Assembly (NCBI RefSeq): GCF_014207565.1
Contig: NZ_JACHGJ010000001.1
Location: forward strand, 248,001-312,000
Direction: 5' to 3'
Length of the DNA stretch: 64,000 nucleotides
DNA from: Spirochaeta isovalerica
Lineage (GTDB): Bacteria; Spirochaetota; Spirochaetia; DSM-2461
Below the pieces are notes generated by a model. It was given only the letters and a program-made list of their open reading frames with translations. It was not told where the DNA came from and made no database searches. Both the position numbers and the translations under genes were made by a program. Shown piece after piece: positions 42,421 through 51,828 of this stretch (positions are counted from its first letter, which is position 1; every line of letters begins with the position of its first letter).

Positions 42421-43923
42421 TCTTTCTGTGCTGATACGGTGTTTTCCGATTCCTTTCTGAGGAAGCCGGAGAACACCGGTGTATATCATGGAATCGACAA
42501 GTTCTTCCAGCATTTCCGTACTCCATTGGTAAAAAATGCCGAAACCCCATAAACAATGTAATAATCGCTCTTTAATATGGGGTGTTTTGTAACCCTTAAG
42601 AAAGAAGACAAGTTCTTTTCGGGTAAACCTCCTCTTGTTGGCCGTTATTATCGACATGACCAGCTCTTCATACTCTTCCGATTCAACCGCATCCCGGCAG
42701 ATATCACAGCCGCTGCATATTTCAGGAGCAGAGTTGAGCAATTTGAGTAAATATTCTCTCCTGCAGCTGGATTCATTTTCACCGTAATGGAGCATCGATT
42801 TAAATCTTTCAGCAGAATGTTCATCTAGAATTTTATTTAATCGCTCTTTTGTCCGGCTGTTGTATATCAGCAAAGCTTCGGCGTGATCTCTGTCCCGACC
42901 GGCCCGGCCTGATTCCTGTAGATAGGATTCCACGGTAGGGGGAGGTTCCAGGTGAATGACAGTCCGAATATTGCTTTTATCCACACCCATTCCGTAAGCT
43001 GTGGTCGAAACCAGTATTCCGTCATCGGAATGAAAAAACCAGGATTCAATTTTCTCTTTCTCAGGTTTTTCTAACCCGGCATGGTAGAAAAAAACATTTT
43101 TACTGACAAGTTCCCTTCTAAGCATTCTGGCTGTAAGCTCTGTGGATGTTCGGGATGATGTAAAAACAATGGCAGGTTTGTCCAGTTCCTTGATTTTTCG
43201 CAAAAGAGTCTGATTCGGGCTCGCGCTTTTTATCACACTGTAGGAGATGTTGCTGCGGTCGGGATTCCCGTATATGACATTGGGAGTATCGTTGGGGAAG
43301 AGCACACTTTTTATTCTGTTCAGGATATGGGGAGAGGCTGTCGCGGTAAAGGCTGTGACGATGGGAACATCGATTTCATTTAAGATTTTTCCCGTTTCAA
43401 GATATGCCGGTCTGAACGAGTCTCCCCATTCCGACACGGTATGAGCTTCATCTATTACAAGATGGCTTATCATCATCTCCCGGAGGACATCCAGCACATC
43501 TCTGTTTTGCAGAGTTTCCGGATTTGTAAGAATCATTTTAATGTTTCCTACACGGCATTTCCGGAAAATGCTTTTCCTGTCATCGGGAGATTGACCTCCT
43601 CTGAGTATTACGGCATCCAGGCCGGCTTCATTTGCTCGTCTCAGCTGATCTGACATGAGGGAGAGAAGGGGAAAGACAACAAGTGTTATCCCGTCCAGAA
43701 GAAACGCCGGCAGCATGAAACAGAGACTTTTTCCTGAACCGGTTGGGAGAAGCACAATTTGTCTCGGAGACAGTTCTTCATGATAATCATCATCGACTTC
43801 AAATCCTTTGACTCCAGCCGATCGAAGAATATTGGCTATGACTAATCTCTGAAAAGGGAAAATATAATCTATTCCGAAATGTGTTTTTGCTTCATGGTTT
43901 AAAGGATCCTTCGCTTCCTGCAT
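42361..43923 (-). CDS. RecQ-family DNA helicase
   Basis: About 520 residues. Helicase motifs: LLPTGSGKSLCFMLPAFL (I), VFPLLSLMSDQ (Ia), VIDEAHTVSEWGDSFRPAY (II with the aromatic-rich loop), FTATAS (III), QESGRAGRDRD (VI). A RQC-type zinc site follows (CRREYLL, CSGCDIC). There is no HRDC domain. It unwinds DNA in recombinational repair. Compared with classic RecQ it has an extra segment before motif I. The ATG at 43923 is assumed; a TTG at 43959 would add 12 residues. Its 3' end lies within lpdA. Confidence 0.88.
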   Translation of the reverse strand: MQEAKDPLNHEAKTHFGIDYIFPFQRLVIANILRSAGVKGFEVDDDYHEELSPRQIVLLPTGSGKSLCFMLPAFLLDGITLVVFPLLSLMSDQLRRANEAGLDAVILRGGQSPDDRKSIFRKCRVGNIKMILTNPETLQNRDVLDVLREMMISHLVIDEAHTVSEWGDSFRPAYLETGKILNEIDVPIVTAFTATASPHILNRIKSVLFPNDTPNVIYGNPDRSNISYSVIKSASPNQTLLRKIKELDKPAIVFTSSRTSTELTARMLRRELVSKNVFFYHAGLEKPEKEKIESWFFHSDDGILVSTTAYGMGVDKSNIRTVIHLEPPPTVESYLQESGRAGRDRDHAEALLIYNSRTKERLNKILDEHSAERFKSMLHYGENESSCRREYLLKLLNSAPEICSGCDICRDAVESEEYEELVMSIITANKRRFTRKELVFFLKGYKTPHIKERLLHCLWGFGIFYQWSTEMLEELVDSMIYTGVLRLPQKGIGKHRISTERSKMNSAIIGFFRSFHDRFR

Positions 43924-43969
43924 ATACCATACACATAGAGAATATTGGCCGTGATTCAATGAGAGCGTA

Positions 43970-44809
43970 TCAGATGTAGGTTATATACTCTCTTTCTCTC
44001 GGAACGGGTCGTTTGTATCGGTATAGAGGGAAGCCGGCTGTAAAAGTTTCATAAATCTGTCTCCCCCGGGGGAGTCCGATGTACTTCCGCGCTTTGGCGC
44101 AGCTTCTCAGGCCCAGGACAAGAAAGCCGTTGAAACAGGTTCCCAGACCGTGTGATTCGGCGAGCAACATCGCTGAAGTGGCCCAGATCAAAGCATCCTG
44201 TTCAGGCGTAGAAGCTTTTTTGCTGCTGTGGAAAAGCATCAGAACAGGCGCATCGTGAGTCAGGATGTCCTTGCCCGAAAAATACTTGGGAATAAGGCGT
44301 TTGTATGCAAATATCTTTCGGGTTTTTTCTTTTCCCAGAAATAACAGGAGGATGGGATAAGTTGCGGGATTTAAAAGGATTTTTGTTAATGTTCTGAAAT
44401 GCGTCATGATGATATCGGATAACTCTACGATTTTTTTTCTGTCATCGAGAATCGTTATCCCGGTTTTTCTTGAATTCGTCCCGGTGGGCGAGTGAATCAC
44501 AGTGTCGATGATTCTATCCAGAAGGTCTCTGGGCACTGACTGATTTTTGTAGTGGCGGATGCTTCTTCTCATGGTCAAAAGCTTTTCCAGGCTGTTAGGA
44601 ACATCATTCCGGTTCAGACTTTCCTTTGAGGGATAACCTGGAACAGTTATGGCTCCTGCAGGGCATATGGCATAACAATGGCCGCATAATATACACTTTT
44701 TTTCAATCAGTTCCATGCTGCTTTTAATTATTGCTCTTGATGTGCAATCAGTCGCACAGAGTCCGCAGAATGTACAGAGTTTTTTATCAATATTCGGAAG
44801 AGTTGTCAT
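43970..44809 (-). CDS. Nitroreductase-family protein with N-terminal 2x[4Fe-4S] ferredoxin domain
   Basis: A 279-residue protein. Residues 12-55 carry two cluster motifs (CTFCGLCATDC and CILCGHCYAICP). The rest is an FMN nitroreductase fold: MRRSIRHYKNQSVPRDLLDRI, SPTGTNSRK and a C-terminal HGLGTCFNGFLVLG. Ferredoxin-nitroreductase fusions are common in strict anaerobes, where they probably take electrons from ferredoxin. The substrate is unknown. AAAGG lies about 9 nt upstream of the ATG. Confidence 0.9.
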   Translation of the reverse strand: MTTLPNIDKKLCTFCGLCATDCTSRAIIKSSMELIEKKCILCGHCYAICPAGAITVPGYPSKESLNRNDVPNSLEKLLTMRRSIRHYKNQSVPRDLLDRIIDTVIHSPTGTNSRKTGITILDDRKKIVELSDIIMTHFRTLTKILLNPATYPILLLFLGKEKTRKIFAYKRLIPKYFSGKDILTHDAPVLMLFHSSKKASTPEQDALIWATSAMLLAESHGLGTCFNGFLVLGLRSCAKARKYIGLPRGRQIYETFTAGFPLYRYKRPVPREREYITYI

Positions 44810-44891
44810 ATTTCAATACCTTTATGGTCTGCTATAATATCATTTTGCGCCTTCATAAGAAAGATATGTAATAAACAGAGCTCCGATCTTA

Positions 44892-44920
44892 TTGAAAAGC
44901 TGACACTTTTATTTTATGTT
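44892..44920 (+). promoter_or_regulatory. Predicted promoter of the REC gene (leaderless)
   Basis: TTGAAA (44892-44897) and TATGTT (44915-44920) are 17 nt apart. The -10 box ends 6 nt before the ATG, with no ribosome site between. Confidence 0.5.
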
Positions 44921-44926
44921 TTAATT

Positions 44927-45523
44927 ATGGTAGAAAATCGCAGTTCGCTCATTCTGATCGTTGATGATAATGTTTCAAACTTACAGGTTCTGGGGGCAGT
45001 TCTCTCCGGGAAAGGCTATGAAATCGCTGTGGCGGCTGATGCCGGCGAGGCTCTGGATTTCCTGAGTACAGATGTTCCCGACCTTATTCTTCTCGATATT
45101 ATGATGCCCGGAACAGACGGTTTTGAATTGTGCCGCATAATCAAACAGATGGAAAAACTGGCCGAAGTTCCCGTTTTGTTTCTGACGGCCCTGACAGATC
45201 CCGACAGTATCGTGAAGGGGTTTGACTCCGGAGCTGTCGATTATATCTCCAAGCCTTTTAATAATGCTGAACTTCTGGCCCGAATTAAAACTCATCTGGG
45301 ATTGAAGAAAGCGAGAGAAGAGCTGAAAATTCTAAGAGGGACCCTTCCTATATGCGTTCGTTGCCGGAAGATTAAGGACGAAGACGGATACTGGCAGCTG
45401 GTGGAAGAATATATCGAGTCACATACCGAACTTCTTTTCTCCCACGGCCTTTGCGACAGTTGCTCTAAAGAGTTGTATGGTAAATATGACTGGTATAATA
45501 AGGAAGGAAAGGATAAATCCTAA
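44927..45523 (+). CDS. Response regulator with cysteine-rich C-terminal motif
   Basis: A 198-residue protein. REC domain at about 8-125: acidic pocket VDDN, phospho-acceptor in LILLDIMMPGTDGFE, and conserved Lys in YISKPF. After a linker the C-terminal part contains LPICVRCRKIKDEDGYW and HGLCDSCSKELYG, four cysteines in CxxC pairs that may bind zinc. The same tail is known at the end of many signalling proteins of spirochaetes and deltaproteobacteria. Output is unknown. It converges on the ROK gene with 4 nt overlap. Confidence 0.85.
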   Translation: MVENRSSLILIVDDNVSNLQVLGAVLSGKGYEIAVAADAGEALDFLSTDVPDLILLDIMMPGTDGFELCRIIKQMEKLAEVPVLFLTALTDPDSIVKGFDSGAVDYISKPFNNAELLARIKTHLGLKKAREELKILRGTLPICVRCRKIKDEDGYWQLVEEYIESHTELLFSHGLCDSCSKELYGKYDWYNKEGKDKS

Positions 45524-46569
45524 AGCGCATAGTATCGGTCAAGACACATGACGGCAGCGCCGTATGCTACATCGCGGTCTTTCATTCTGGAGAATCGATA
45601 GCGGCAGTTTGCGGGCCCTTCATAGGCCCAGTTCAAATCGGCATGACGGGAAAACAGATCCAGCAGTTCGTCACCCAAATCCGGTAAATCCCCGCCCAGG
45701 ACAAGTTCATTTATATTGAATGTATTTATGATCATGGCCATATTGGATGCCAGCTCTTCAAGCACATCTGTCTTTTCCTTTGAGTAAAATTGTTCCATAT
45801 CTTTACTTTTTACAAATGCGCTGCGGAATTCACCTGCTGAAAAATCTCTCCCGTGGAGAACTCTTCCGTTTATCAGTAAGCCTGCCCCGATACCGCTTCC
45901 CCTCAATTCCTGATCGATTTTACGCTGTCGATCCAGAGTTCCCTTTAAATAGATCATATTGGTTCGGCTGCTGTTCTCTTCCGAGAGATATTCGCTCCAG
46001 CAACCGCAATTCGCATCATTTTCTAACAATACCTTAAAGCCTGTCCGTTTTTCCAGATATTCTCCCAGATTCAAAGATTTATCGATGTTCAGAGGGTATG
46101 ATTTTTCGACAATCCCTTTTCTGTGGTTGACTATACCCGGTAAGCCTATGCCGATTCCGATAACAGGTTGCTCTTGTTCTATTCTTTTGATAAGGCTGAT
46201 CATGGCTTCTGTCGCGCTCTGGAAATTACCGGCTGTGTATTTCCCGCTGTATTCCGTTTGGATTCGGCCTTTCAGGTCCAAGGCCAGGATGAAGCATTCG
46301 TCAGTTCTGAAATCTACTCCCAGAAATGTTCCAGTATTTCCGATTATCGATAAACCGATGGGTCTTCTGCCCCCCAGAGGACCGGGATCTCCCATTTCTG
46401 TTGTTTCTATAATATGTTCTTTAAGCAGTTTATTTGTTATCTTTGTAATCGTCGATTTATCGAGATCCAGTATTCCGGCAATCTTTTTTCTGCTGATTCC
46501 ATCGTGTTTCCAGATGGTTCTGAGAACTTTTCTGCTGTTCAGGCTCAAATCGTTTATGGGAGATTTCAC
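45520..46569 (-). CDS. ROK-family transcriptional regulator
   Basis: A 349-residue repressor-type ROK protein. N-terminal winged helix (NSRKVLRTIWKHDGISRKKIAGILDLDKSTITKITNKLL), then ROK/sugar-kinase fold with the ATP-type loops GVDFRTDE and GIGIGLPGIVN. The zinc motif CxCGxxGCxE of most ROK proteins is replaced by sequence without cysteines (GEFRSAFVKS), so it probably senses a sugar without zinc. Start GTG 46569 with AAGG upstream. Divergent from cellobiose phosphorylase, its likely target. Confidence 0.9.
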   Translation of the reverse strand: MKSPINDLSLNSRKVLRTIWKHDGISRKKIAGILDLDKSTITKITNKLLKEHIIETTEMGDPGPLGGRRPIGLSIIGNTGTFLGVDFRTDECFILALDLKGRIQTEYSGKYTAGNFQSATEAMISLIKRIEQEQPVIGIGIGLPGIVNHRKGIVEKSYPLNIDKSLNLGEYLEKRTGFKVLLENDANCGCWSEYLSEENSSRTNMIYLKGTLDRQRKIDQELRGSGIGAGLLINGRVLHGRDFSAGEFRSAFVKSKDMEQFYSKEKTDVLEELASNMAMIINTFNINELVLGGDLPDLGDELLDLFSRHADLNWAYEGPANCRYRFSRMKDRDVAYGAAVMCLDRYYAL

Positions 46570-46579
46570 GTAGGAAACC

Positions 46580-46597
46580 TTAACACAGTGCTGTTAA
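46580..46597. promoter_or_regulatory. Candidate ROK operator
   Basis: TTAACA-N6-TGTTAA, a perfect 6-bp inverted repeat, lies 11 nt upstream of the regulator start and may be an autoregulatory site. Confidence 0.5.
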
Positions 46598-46630
46598 AAA
46601 ACCAATATAGTAAAAGAAAAGACTTTTCTC

Positions 46631-46701
46631 TTGACCAATTGAAGGATGGTGAGTGATAATCAATTAAGTTGGTTGACAAAATCTACCAACTGCGTAATTA
46701 T
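46631..46701 (+). promoter_or_regulatory. Promoter and operator region of cellobiose phosphorylase
   Basis: Two promoter candidates exist: TTGACC (46631-46636) with GATAAT (46655-46660), and TTGACA (46673-46678) with TAATTA (46695-46700, 16 nt). The second -35 box begins inside a 7-bp inverted repeat AGTTGGT-N11-ACCAACT (46667-46691), which would let a repressor block it. Confidence 0.5.
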
Positions 46702-46736
46702 TGCAGATATAAGATAAAGAAAATCGGGAGGAACCG

Positions 46737-49175
46737 ATGAAATACGGTTATTTTGACGATGACAATCGTGAGTATGTCATTACAGATCCACAGACCCCAT
46801 ACCCATGGATCAACTACCTGGGAAATGAAGACTATTTCGGATTGATTTCAAACACTTCGGGCGGTTATACGTTTTACAAGGATGCCAAATTCAGAAGATT
46901 GACCCGCTATCGCTATAATAATGTTCCTGTGGATACCGGCGGACGTTATTTTTATATCAATGATGGGGGAGATATCTGGTCGCCGGGGTGGAAACCGGTT
47001 CAGAGGCAACTGGATTCCTACGAATGCCGTCACGGTATGAGTTATACCAAAATTACCGGAAGTGTTAATGATCTTGAAGCCGAAACGCTTTTTTTCATTC
47101 CCGGTGGATTTCACGGTGAAATTCAGAAGGTGACCTTGCGGAATAAAAGTAAAAAGGTGAAGAAGGTCAAGCTTTTCTCATTTCTCGAGTGGTGTCTCTG
47201 GAATGCGGAAGATGATATGAATAATCTTCAAAGGAATTATTCAACCGGAGAAGTCGAAGTCGAAGATTCAGTCATATATCATAAGACTGAATACAAGGAA
47301 AGAAGAGACCATTATGCTTTTTATTCAGTTAATAGACCCATAAACGGTTTTGATACGGACAGAGACAGTTTCATTGGATTGTATAATGGTTTTAATAACC
47401 CCCGGAACGTCCTGAATGGGGAATCTTCCGACTCAATTGCCCACGGATGGTCTCCTGTCGCTTCCCACTTCATTGAAATGGAACTTCAACCCGGTGAAGA
47501 GCAGTCAGTTGTCTTCATGCTCGGATATGTCGAAGTCGACAAAGAGAACAAATGGGAATCAAAGGGTGTTATCAATAAAAAACCAGCCAGGGATATGATC
47601 TCTCTTTACGATACTGCTGAAAAAGTCGATGCGGCTTTTGACGATCTTAAGGCTTCATGGGACAGTCTTCTCTCTTCCTATCTGGTGGAAAGTCACGATG
47701 AAAACCTTAACCGCATGGTCAATATCTGGAACCAGTATCAGTGTATGGTCACTTTTAATATGTCCAGAAGCGCTTCTTTTTTTGAAACGGGAATCGGAAG
47801 AGGAATGGGATTCCGCGATTCAAATCAGGACTTGATCGGTTTTGTCCACCAGGTGCCCGAAAGGGCCAGGGAGAGAATTCTCGATATAGCTGCCACGCAG
47901 TTCGAGGACGGGTCCGCTTATCACCAGTATCAGCCGCTTACTAAACGGGGGAATGATGCTATCGGCGGCAATTTCAACGACGACCCGTTGTGGCTTATAC
48001 TTTCGACAGTCTCATACATAAAGGAAACCGGTGATTTTACAATCCTCGATGAAATGGTTCCATTTGATAATGATGAGTCTAAAGCGAAGCCCCATTTCGA
48101 TCATCTGAAAGCGTCTTTTTACCATGTCGTGAATAATCTGGGGCCTCATGGATTGCCTCTCATCGGGAGAGCTGACTGGAATGATTGCCTCAATCTTAAT
48201 TGTTTCTCGGAAGATCCCAACGAATCTTTTCAGACAACGAATAATAAAATGGGAAAAACGGCTGAATCTCTGATGATTGCCGGTCTGTTCGTTCTCTATG
48301 GAAAAGACTTTGTGGAGCTTTGTAAAGTGCTTGGCAAAGATGAAGAAGCAGCGGAAGCGCAGAGGCATATAGACGCCATGGAGGAAGCTGTAAAGAAAGA
48401 CGGATGGGACGGAGAGTGGTTCTTAAGGGCTTATGATTATTATGGAAAGAAAGTGGGCAGCGATGAGAATGAAGAGGGAAAAATCTTTATAGAATCCCAG
48501 GGGTTCTGTACAATGGCCGAAATAGGGAAAGATGAAGGCCTCTGCGAAAAAGCGCTGGATTCTGTAAAGGAAAGACTCGACAGTCCATACGGTATCGTGC
48601 TCAACAATCCCGCTTTTACGAAGTACTACATCGAATACGGCGAAATCTCCACCTATCCTCCCGGCTATAAGGAAAATGCCGGTATATTCTGCCACAATAA
48701 TCCTTGGGTGATGATCGGGGAAACCAAAATCGGTAGAGGTGACAGAGCCTTTGAATATTACAGTAAAATCGCTCCGGCTTATCTGGAGGATATTTCTGAA
48801 TTACACAAAATGGAGCCCTATGTTTATTGTCAGATGATCGCCGGTAAAGATGCTTATAAGCCGGGTGAGGGCAAAAACTCCTGGCTGACTGGTACAGCAG
48901 CCTGGAATTACTATGCCGTAACCCAATATATTTTAGGAGTCAGACCGGAATATAATGGATTATTAATCGATCCATGTATACCAACAGGATGGAAGGGGTA
49001 TAAAATAAAGCGATCTTTCCGCGGGGATACCTATGAAATCACCATAGATAATCCCGAATCACTAAACCGCGGCGTTTTCAGCCTCATTCTTGACGGCAGA
49101 AAGGTTGACGGAAATCTCATACCCTATGCAGGCGATGGAAAGATACATTCTGTTCAGGTAATTATGGGGAAATAA
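46737..49175 (+). CDS. Cellobiose phosphorylase (GH94)
   Basis: An 812-residue cytoplasmic enzyme that splits cellobiose with phosphate into alpha-glucose 1-phosphate and glucose. The N-terminus [23 protein letters not shown] block, [46 protein letters not shown] and the C-terminal [13 protein letters not shown] match clostridial cellobiose phosphorylases closely. The catalytic acid is the second Asp of GRADWNDC (Asp483 by position). GGGAGG stands 6 nt before ATG. It implies import of cellobiose and beta-glucan use. Terminator follows. Confidence 0.96.
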   Translation: MKYGYFDDDNREYVITDPQTPYPWINYLGNEDYFGLISNTSGGYTFYKDAKFRRLTRYRYNNVPVDTGGRYFYINDGGDIWSPGWKPVQRQLDSYECRHGMSYTKITGSVNDLEAETLFFIPGGFHGEIQKVTLRNKSKKVKKVKLFSFLEWCLWNAEDDMNNLQRNYSTGEVEVEDSVIYHKTEYKERRDHYAFYSVNRPINGFDTDRDSFIGLYNGFNNPRNVLNGESSDSIAHGWSPVASHFIEMELQPGEEQSVVFMLGYVEVDKENKWESKGVINKKPARDMISLYDTAEKVDAAFDDLKASWDSLLSSYLVESHDENLNRMVNIWNQYQCMVTFNMSRSASFFETGIGRGMGFRDSNQDLIGFVHQVPERARERILDIAATQFEDGSAYHQYQPLTKRGNDAIGGNFNDDPLWLILSTVSYIKETGDFTILDEMVPFDNDESKAKPHFDHLKASFYHVVNNLGPHGLPLIGRADWNDCLNLNCFSEDPNESFQTTNNKMGKTAESLMIAGLFVLYGKDFVELCKVLGKDEEAAEAQRHIDAMEEAVKKDGWDGEWFLRAYDYYGKKVGSDENEEGKIFIESQGFCTMAEIGKDEGLCEKALDSVKERLDSPYGIVLNNPAFTKYYIEYGEISTYPPGYKENAGIFCHNNPWVMIGETKIGRGDRAFEYYSKIAPAYLEDISELHKMEPYVYCQMIAGKDAYKPGEGKNSWLTGTAAWNYYAVTQYILGVRPEYNGLLIDPCIPTGWKGYKIKRSFRGDTYEITIDNPESLNRGVFSLILDGRKVDGNLIPYAGDGKIHSVQVIMGK

Positions 49176-49196
49176 TTTCTCCTTTTTTATGATTTT

Positions 49197-49236
49197 CCGG
49201 AACTGTGCAATGTTATTGTCAGTTCCGGTTTTTTTT
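49197..49236 (+). terminator. Terminator of the cellobiose phosphorylase gene
   Basis: The stem CCGGAACT (49197-49204) / AGTTCCGG (49221-49228) is followed by T8. Between this and metF about 190 bp hold only a small hairpin (around 49242-49265) and no ORF. Confidence 0.92.
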
Positions 49237-49423
49237 ATTTAAAAGGTGTTCTTTTTCATAAGAACCTGTTGAAAAAAGACAGCCATTCAGTTGATTATAG
49301 AGGGAATAGTGGAACTCTATCTGATTGATCGGAATTTCCATGTTAAATTGAATCGTATTCCGGTTGTATTTGGCAAGTCTTCTGTATTTGCTTAACCTGG
49401 CAGTCGGCCTTTGAGGAGATATT

Positions 49424-50308
49424 ATGCTTGTTAAAGATATATTGGATAAACAGAAATTAACTGTCAGTTTTGAGTTCTTCCCTCCAAAGAACGAGTCCGG
49501 ATGGGACGAACTCTTTGAATCAATATCCAAACTTATGCCTCTCAAGCCTTCATATGTCAGTGTGACTTACGGCGCCGGCGGATCAACGAGAGATAAGACC
49601 CATGATCTTGTGACTAAACTTCACAATGAAACGGATTTATGCATCGTAGCTCATTTGACTTGTGTGAATTCAACACGGGATGAAGTAAAAAAGATCATCG
49701 AAAGGTATAACAGCCAGGGAATATTTAATATTCTGGCACTCAGGGGAGATCTTCCCAGAGGTGTATCTGAATATAATAAAGATGGGAATGGTTTTGATCA
49801 CGCAGCCGATCTTATCTCATTTATAAAAGATATCAGTCCCGGAACGGGAATAGGTGTTGCAGGTTTTCCTGAAGGTCATCCACAGATGCCGAACAGGCTG
49901 AAAGAAATTGAATATCTTAAAGAGAAAATCGATGCCGGTGCCGACTACATCGTAACGCAGATGTTTTTTGATAACCGGGATTTTTATGATTTTAAAGAAC
50001 GTTGCCATCTCGCCGGTATCAATGTTCCCGTAATTGCCGGAATCATGCCGATCACATCACGCTCCGGTATGAACAGAATGGCCGAGCTTGCAGCGGGAGC
50101 CCGTTTCCCGGCACCTCTATTAAAAGCTGCCGGCCGCGCAGAAGATGAGTTCGTCAGAAGGGTCGGAGTTCAATGGGCGACGGAACAGATCCGCGATCTG
50201 ATTGATAACGATGTGGACGGCATACATCTCTATACATTGAATCGTTCGAGATCGACGATCAGAATTTGCGAATCCCTGGGAATCACAAGTTACGATAAAC
50301 TTTATTGA
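49424..50308 (+). CDS. metF: 5,10-methylenetetrahydrofolate reductase
   Basis: A 294-residue TIM-barrel flavoprotein making 5-methyl-THF for methionine synthesis or for one-carbon metabolism. SFEFFPPKNESGWDELFE at the start has the catalytic Glu, YVSVTYGAGGSTRDKT, HLTCVNSTRDEV, LALRGDLPRG and YIVTQMFFDN are family motifs. GAGGAG lies 6 nt upstream. The 3' end overlaps the convergent PH-like gene by 26 nt. Confidence 0.95.
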   Translation: MLVKDILDKQKLTVSFEFFPPKNESGWDELFESISKLMPLKPSYVSVTYGAGGSTRDKTHDLVTKLHNETDLCIVAHLTCVNSTRDEVKKIIERYNSQGIFNILALRGDLPRGVSEYNKDGNGFDHAADLISFIKDISPGTGIGVAGFPEGHPQMPNRLKEIEYLKEKIDAGADYIVTQMFFDNRDFYDFKERCHLAGINVPVIAGIMPITSRSGMNRMAELAAGARFPAPLLKAAGRAEDEFVRRVGVQWATEQIRDLIDNDVDGIHLYTLNRSRSTIRICESLGITSYDKLY

Positions 50309-50699
50309 TTTCAATCCCTTTTGCTTCCAGAAGATCGCAGAGGCTGGAAATCTCTTTTTTCCTCAAACGGATATCCAAAGGTTCAAAGCCTTTTGTATCA
50401 ATAACCATCTTGCGCGGTGAGAGAATCCGGATTTCCCTTATAGAACCGAACTCATGTATCTCCGGTTTGTATTTATAGAGCAGATAAACAAAAAGATTGT
50501 CATCTGTAATCTTCAGATAGGGTCTTGTGTTGCTGAAAATTACCAGGGAAAGAGAAAGAAAGAAACCAAGGATAAAAATGATGAGTTCACCTGTGCTGTG
50601 GCTGTTTAAAAGCGGCCTCAGCGCAGGGATAAAAGGGAGAATAAGTAAATAAGCGGAGAATCTGGACAGGAGATTCTTTTTTATTATCCTTTCACTCAT
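50283..50699 (-). CDS. Membrane protein with bacterial PH-like domain
   Basis: A 138-residue protein. Two hydrophobic segments (about 12-30 and 38-57) are followed by NTRPYLKITDDNLFVY ... EIREIRILSPRKMVIDTKG, the beta-strand pattern of a bacterial PH/DUF304-type domain. Function unknown. It is the last gene of the operon that begins with the FHA gene. The exact family is tentative. Confidence 0.55.
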   Translation of the reverse strand: MSERIIKKNLLSRFSAYLLILPFIPALRPLLNSHSTGELIIFILGFFLSLSLVIFSNTRPYLKITDDNLFVYLLYKYKPEIHEFGSIREIRILSPRKMVIDTKGFEPLDIRLRKKEISSLCDLLEAKGIEINKVYRNL

Positions 50700-50708
50700 C
50701 TCTTTTTC

Positions 50709-51827
50709 TTATTTGAGGTTTTCCGGATTGAGCGCTTCCAGTTCGGGAATAACGAATCTGCCGTTTTTCCTGATAAGGACATCGTCAAACCAGATTTCCC
50801 CCCCTCCGTATTCTTCTGTCTGAATGCATACAAGGTCCCAGTGAATGGAAGAACTGTTTCCATTCGGTGCTTCATCGTAACAGTTGCCGGGGGTAAAGTG
50901 AAAACTTCCCATGATTTTTTCATCGAAAAGAGTATTTTTCATGGGTTTGATGATATAGGGGTTCACTCCGATAGCAAACTCTCCAATGTAACGCGCCCCT
51001 TCGTCGGCATCGAATACTTTGTTAATCCGTTCCGTATCATTCCCTTCCGCTTTAATTATCTTGCCGTCTTTAAAAGTGAGTACGATGTTTTCATATGTAA
51101 AACCCTGATAGATTGCCGGCGTATTGTAGGTCAGAACTCCATTTACCGAGTTTCGAACAGGTGCCGTGTATACTTCTCCGTCAGGGATATTCCGGTCTCC
51201 GTCGCATTTTACAGAAGGGATATCTTTAATTGAAAAAGTCAGATCAGTACCGACTCCGGTAATTCTCACTTTGTCCGTTCTGTCCATCAAAGCAGAAAGC
51301 CCGTCCATGGCTCTGGACATTTTTGCATAATCCAGGTTACAAACTTTGAAATAAAAATCCTCAAAAGCCTCCAGGCTGGTGTTAGCCTGCTGGGCCATAG
51401 AGTTGGTAGGGAAACGCATAACAGTCCATCGCGTATTAGTAATTCGTTCCTCAAAATGGACAGGCCTGTAATATTTATCCATATAGAGGCCCATCTTATC
51501 TCCGGGGACATCACTTGTTTCCGTACTGTTTTCAACGGAACCAATGCCGAGAAAGGCATCCATATCTTTCATTCTGTATCTGTCGAAACGTGCCATTTCC
51601 TTAAGAAGTTCCTCGGAAGCATCCATGAGAAGGGTTCTGTGAAGCCTGTTATTTTCGACATTGACAAAGGGCAGGGCGCCTACTTTGTAAACTTCCTTGA
51701 TTACCTGATTCACAAGAGGTTCCGCATCGGGACCATTTACATTTATCAGGATTTTTTCACCTTTTTTCAATTTCAGAGAGTAATTTACAAGGTTTTCCGC
51801 AAGAGTTTTGATTCTCGGGTCTGTCAT
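50709..51827 (-). CDS. M29-family aminopeptidase
   Basis: A 372-residue metalloaminopeptidase of the thermophilic aminopeptidase (AmpS/PepS) family. Metal ligands sit in typical motifs: NIPDGEVYTAPV, YIGEFAIGVNPYI, GSFHFTPGNCYDEA and SSIHWDLVCI. It removes N-terminal residues from peptides in the cytoplasm. The gene lies 1 nt after folC and before the PH-like gene, so it is within the FHA-hisD-folC operon. Confidence 0.9.
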   Translation of the reverse strand: MTDPRIKTLAENLVNYSLKLKKGEKILINVNGPDAEPLVNQVIKEVYKVGALPFVNVENNRLHRTLLMDASEELLKEMARFDRYRMKDMDAFLGIGSVENSTETSDVPGDKMGLYMDKYYRPVHFEERITNTRWTVMRFPTNSMAQQANTSLEAFEDFYFKVCNLDYAKMSRAMDGLSALMDRTDKVRITGVGTDLTFSIKDIPSVKCDGDRNIPDGEVYTAPVRNSVNGVLTYNTPAIYQGFTYENIVLTFKDGKIIKAEGNDTERINKVFDADEGARYIGEFAIGVNPYIIKPMKNTLFDEKIMGSFHFTPGNCYDEAPNGNSSSIHWDLVCIQTEEYGGGEIWFDDVLIRKNGRFVIPELEALNPENLK

Positions 51828-51828
51828 A

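Noticed and set aside
45959..46573. 204-codon plus-strand ORF opposite the ROK gene
   Set aside because: Shadow of the ROK reading frame; hydrophobic but without a coherent topology.
49237..49423. Riboswitch upstream of metF
   Set aside because: The 190-bp gap has a small hairpin, but none of the conserved cores of SAM or other methionine-related riboswitches was recognised.
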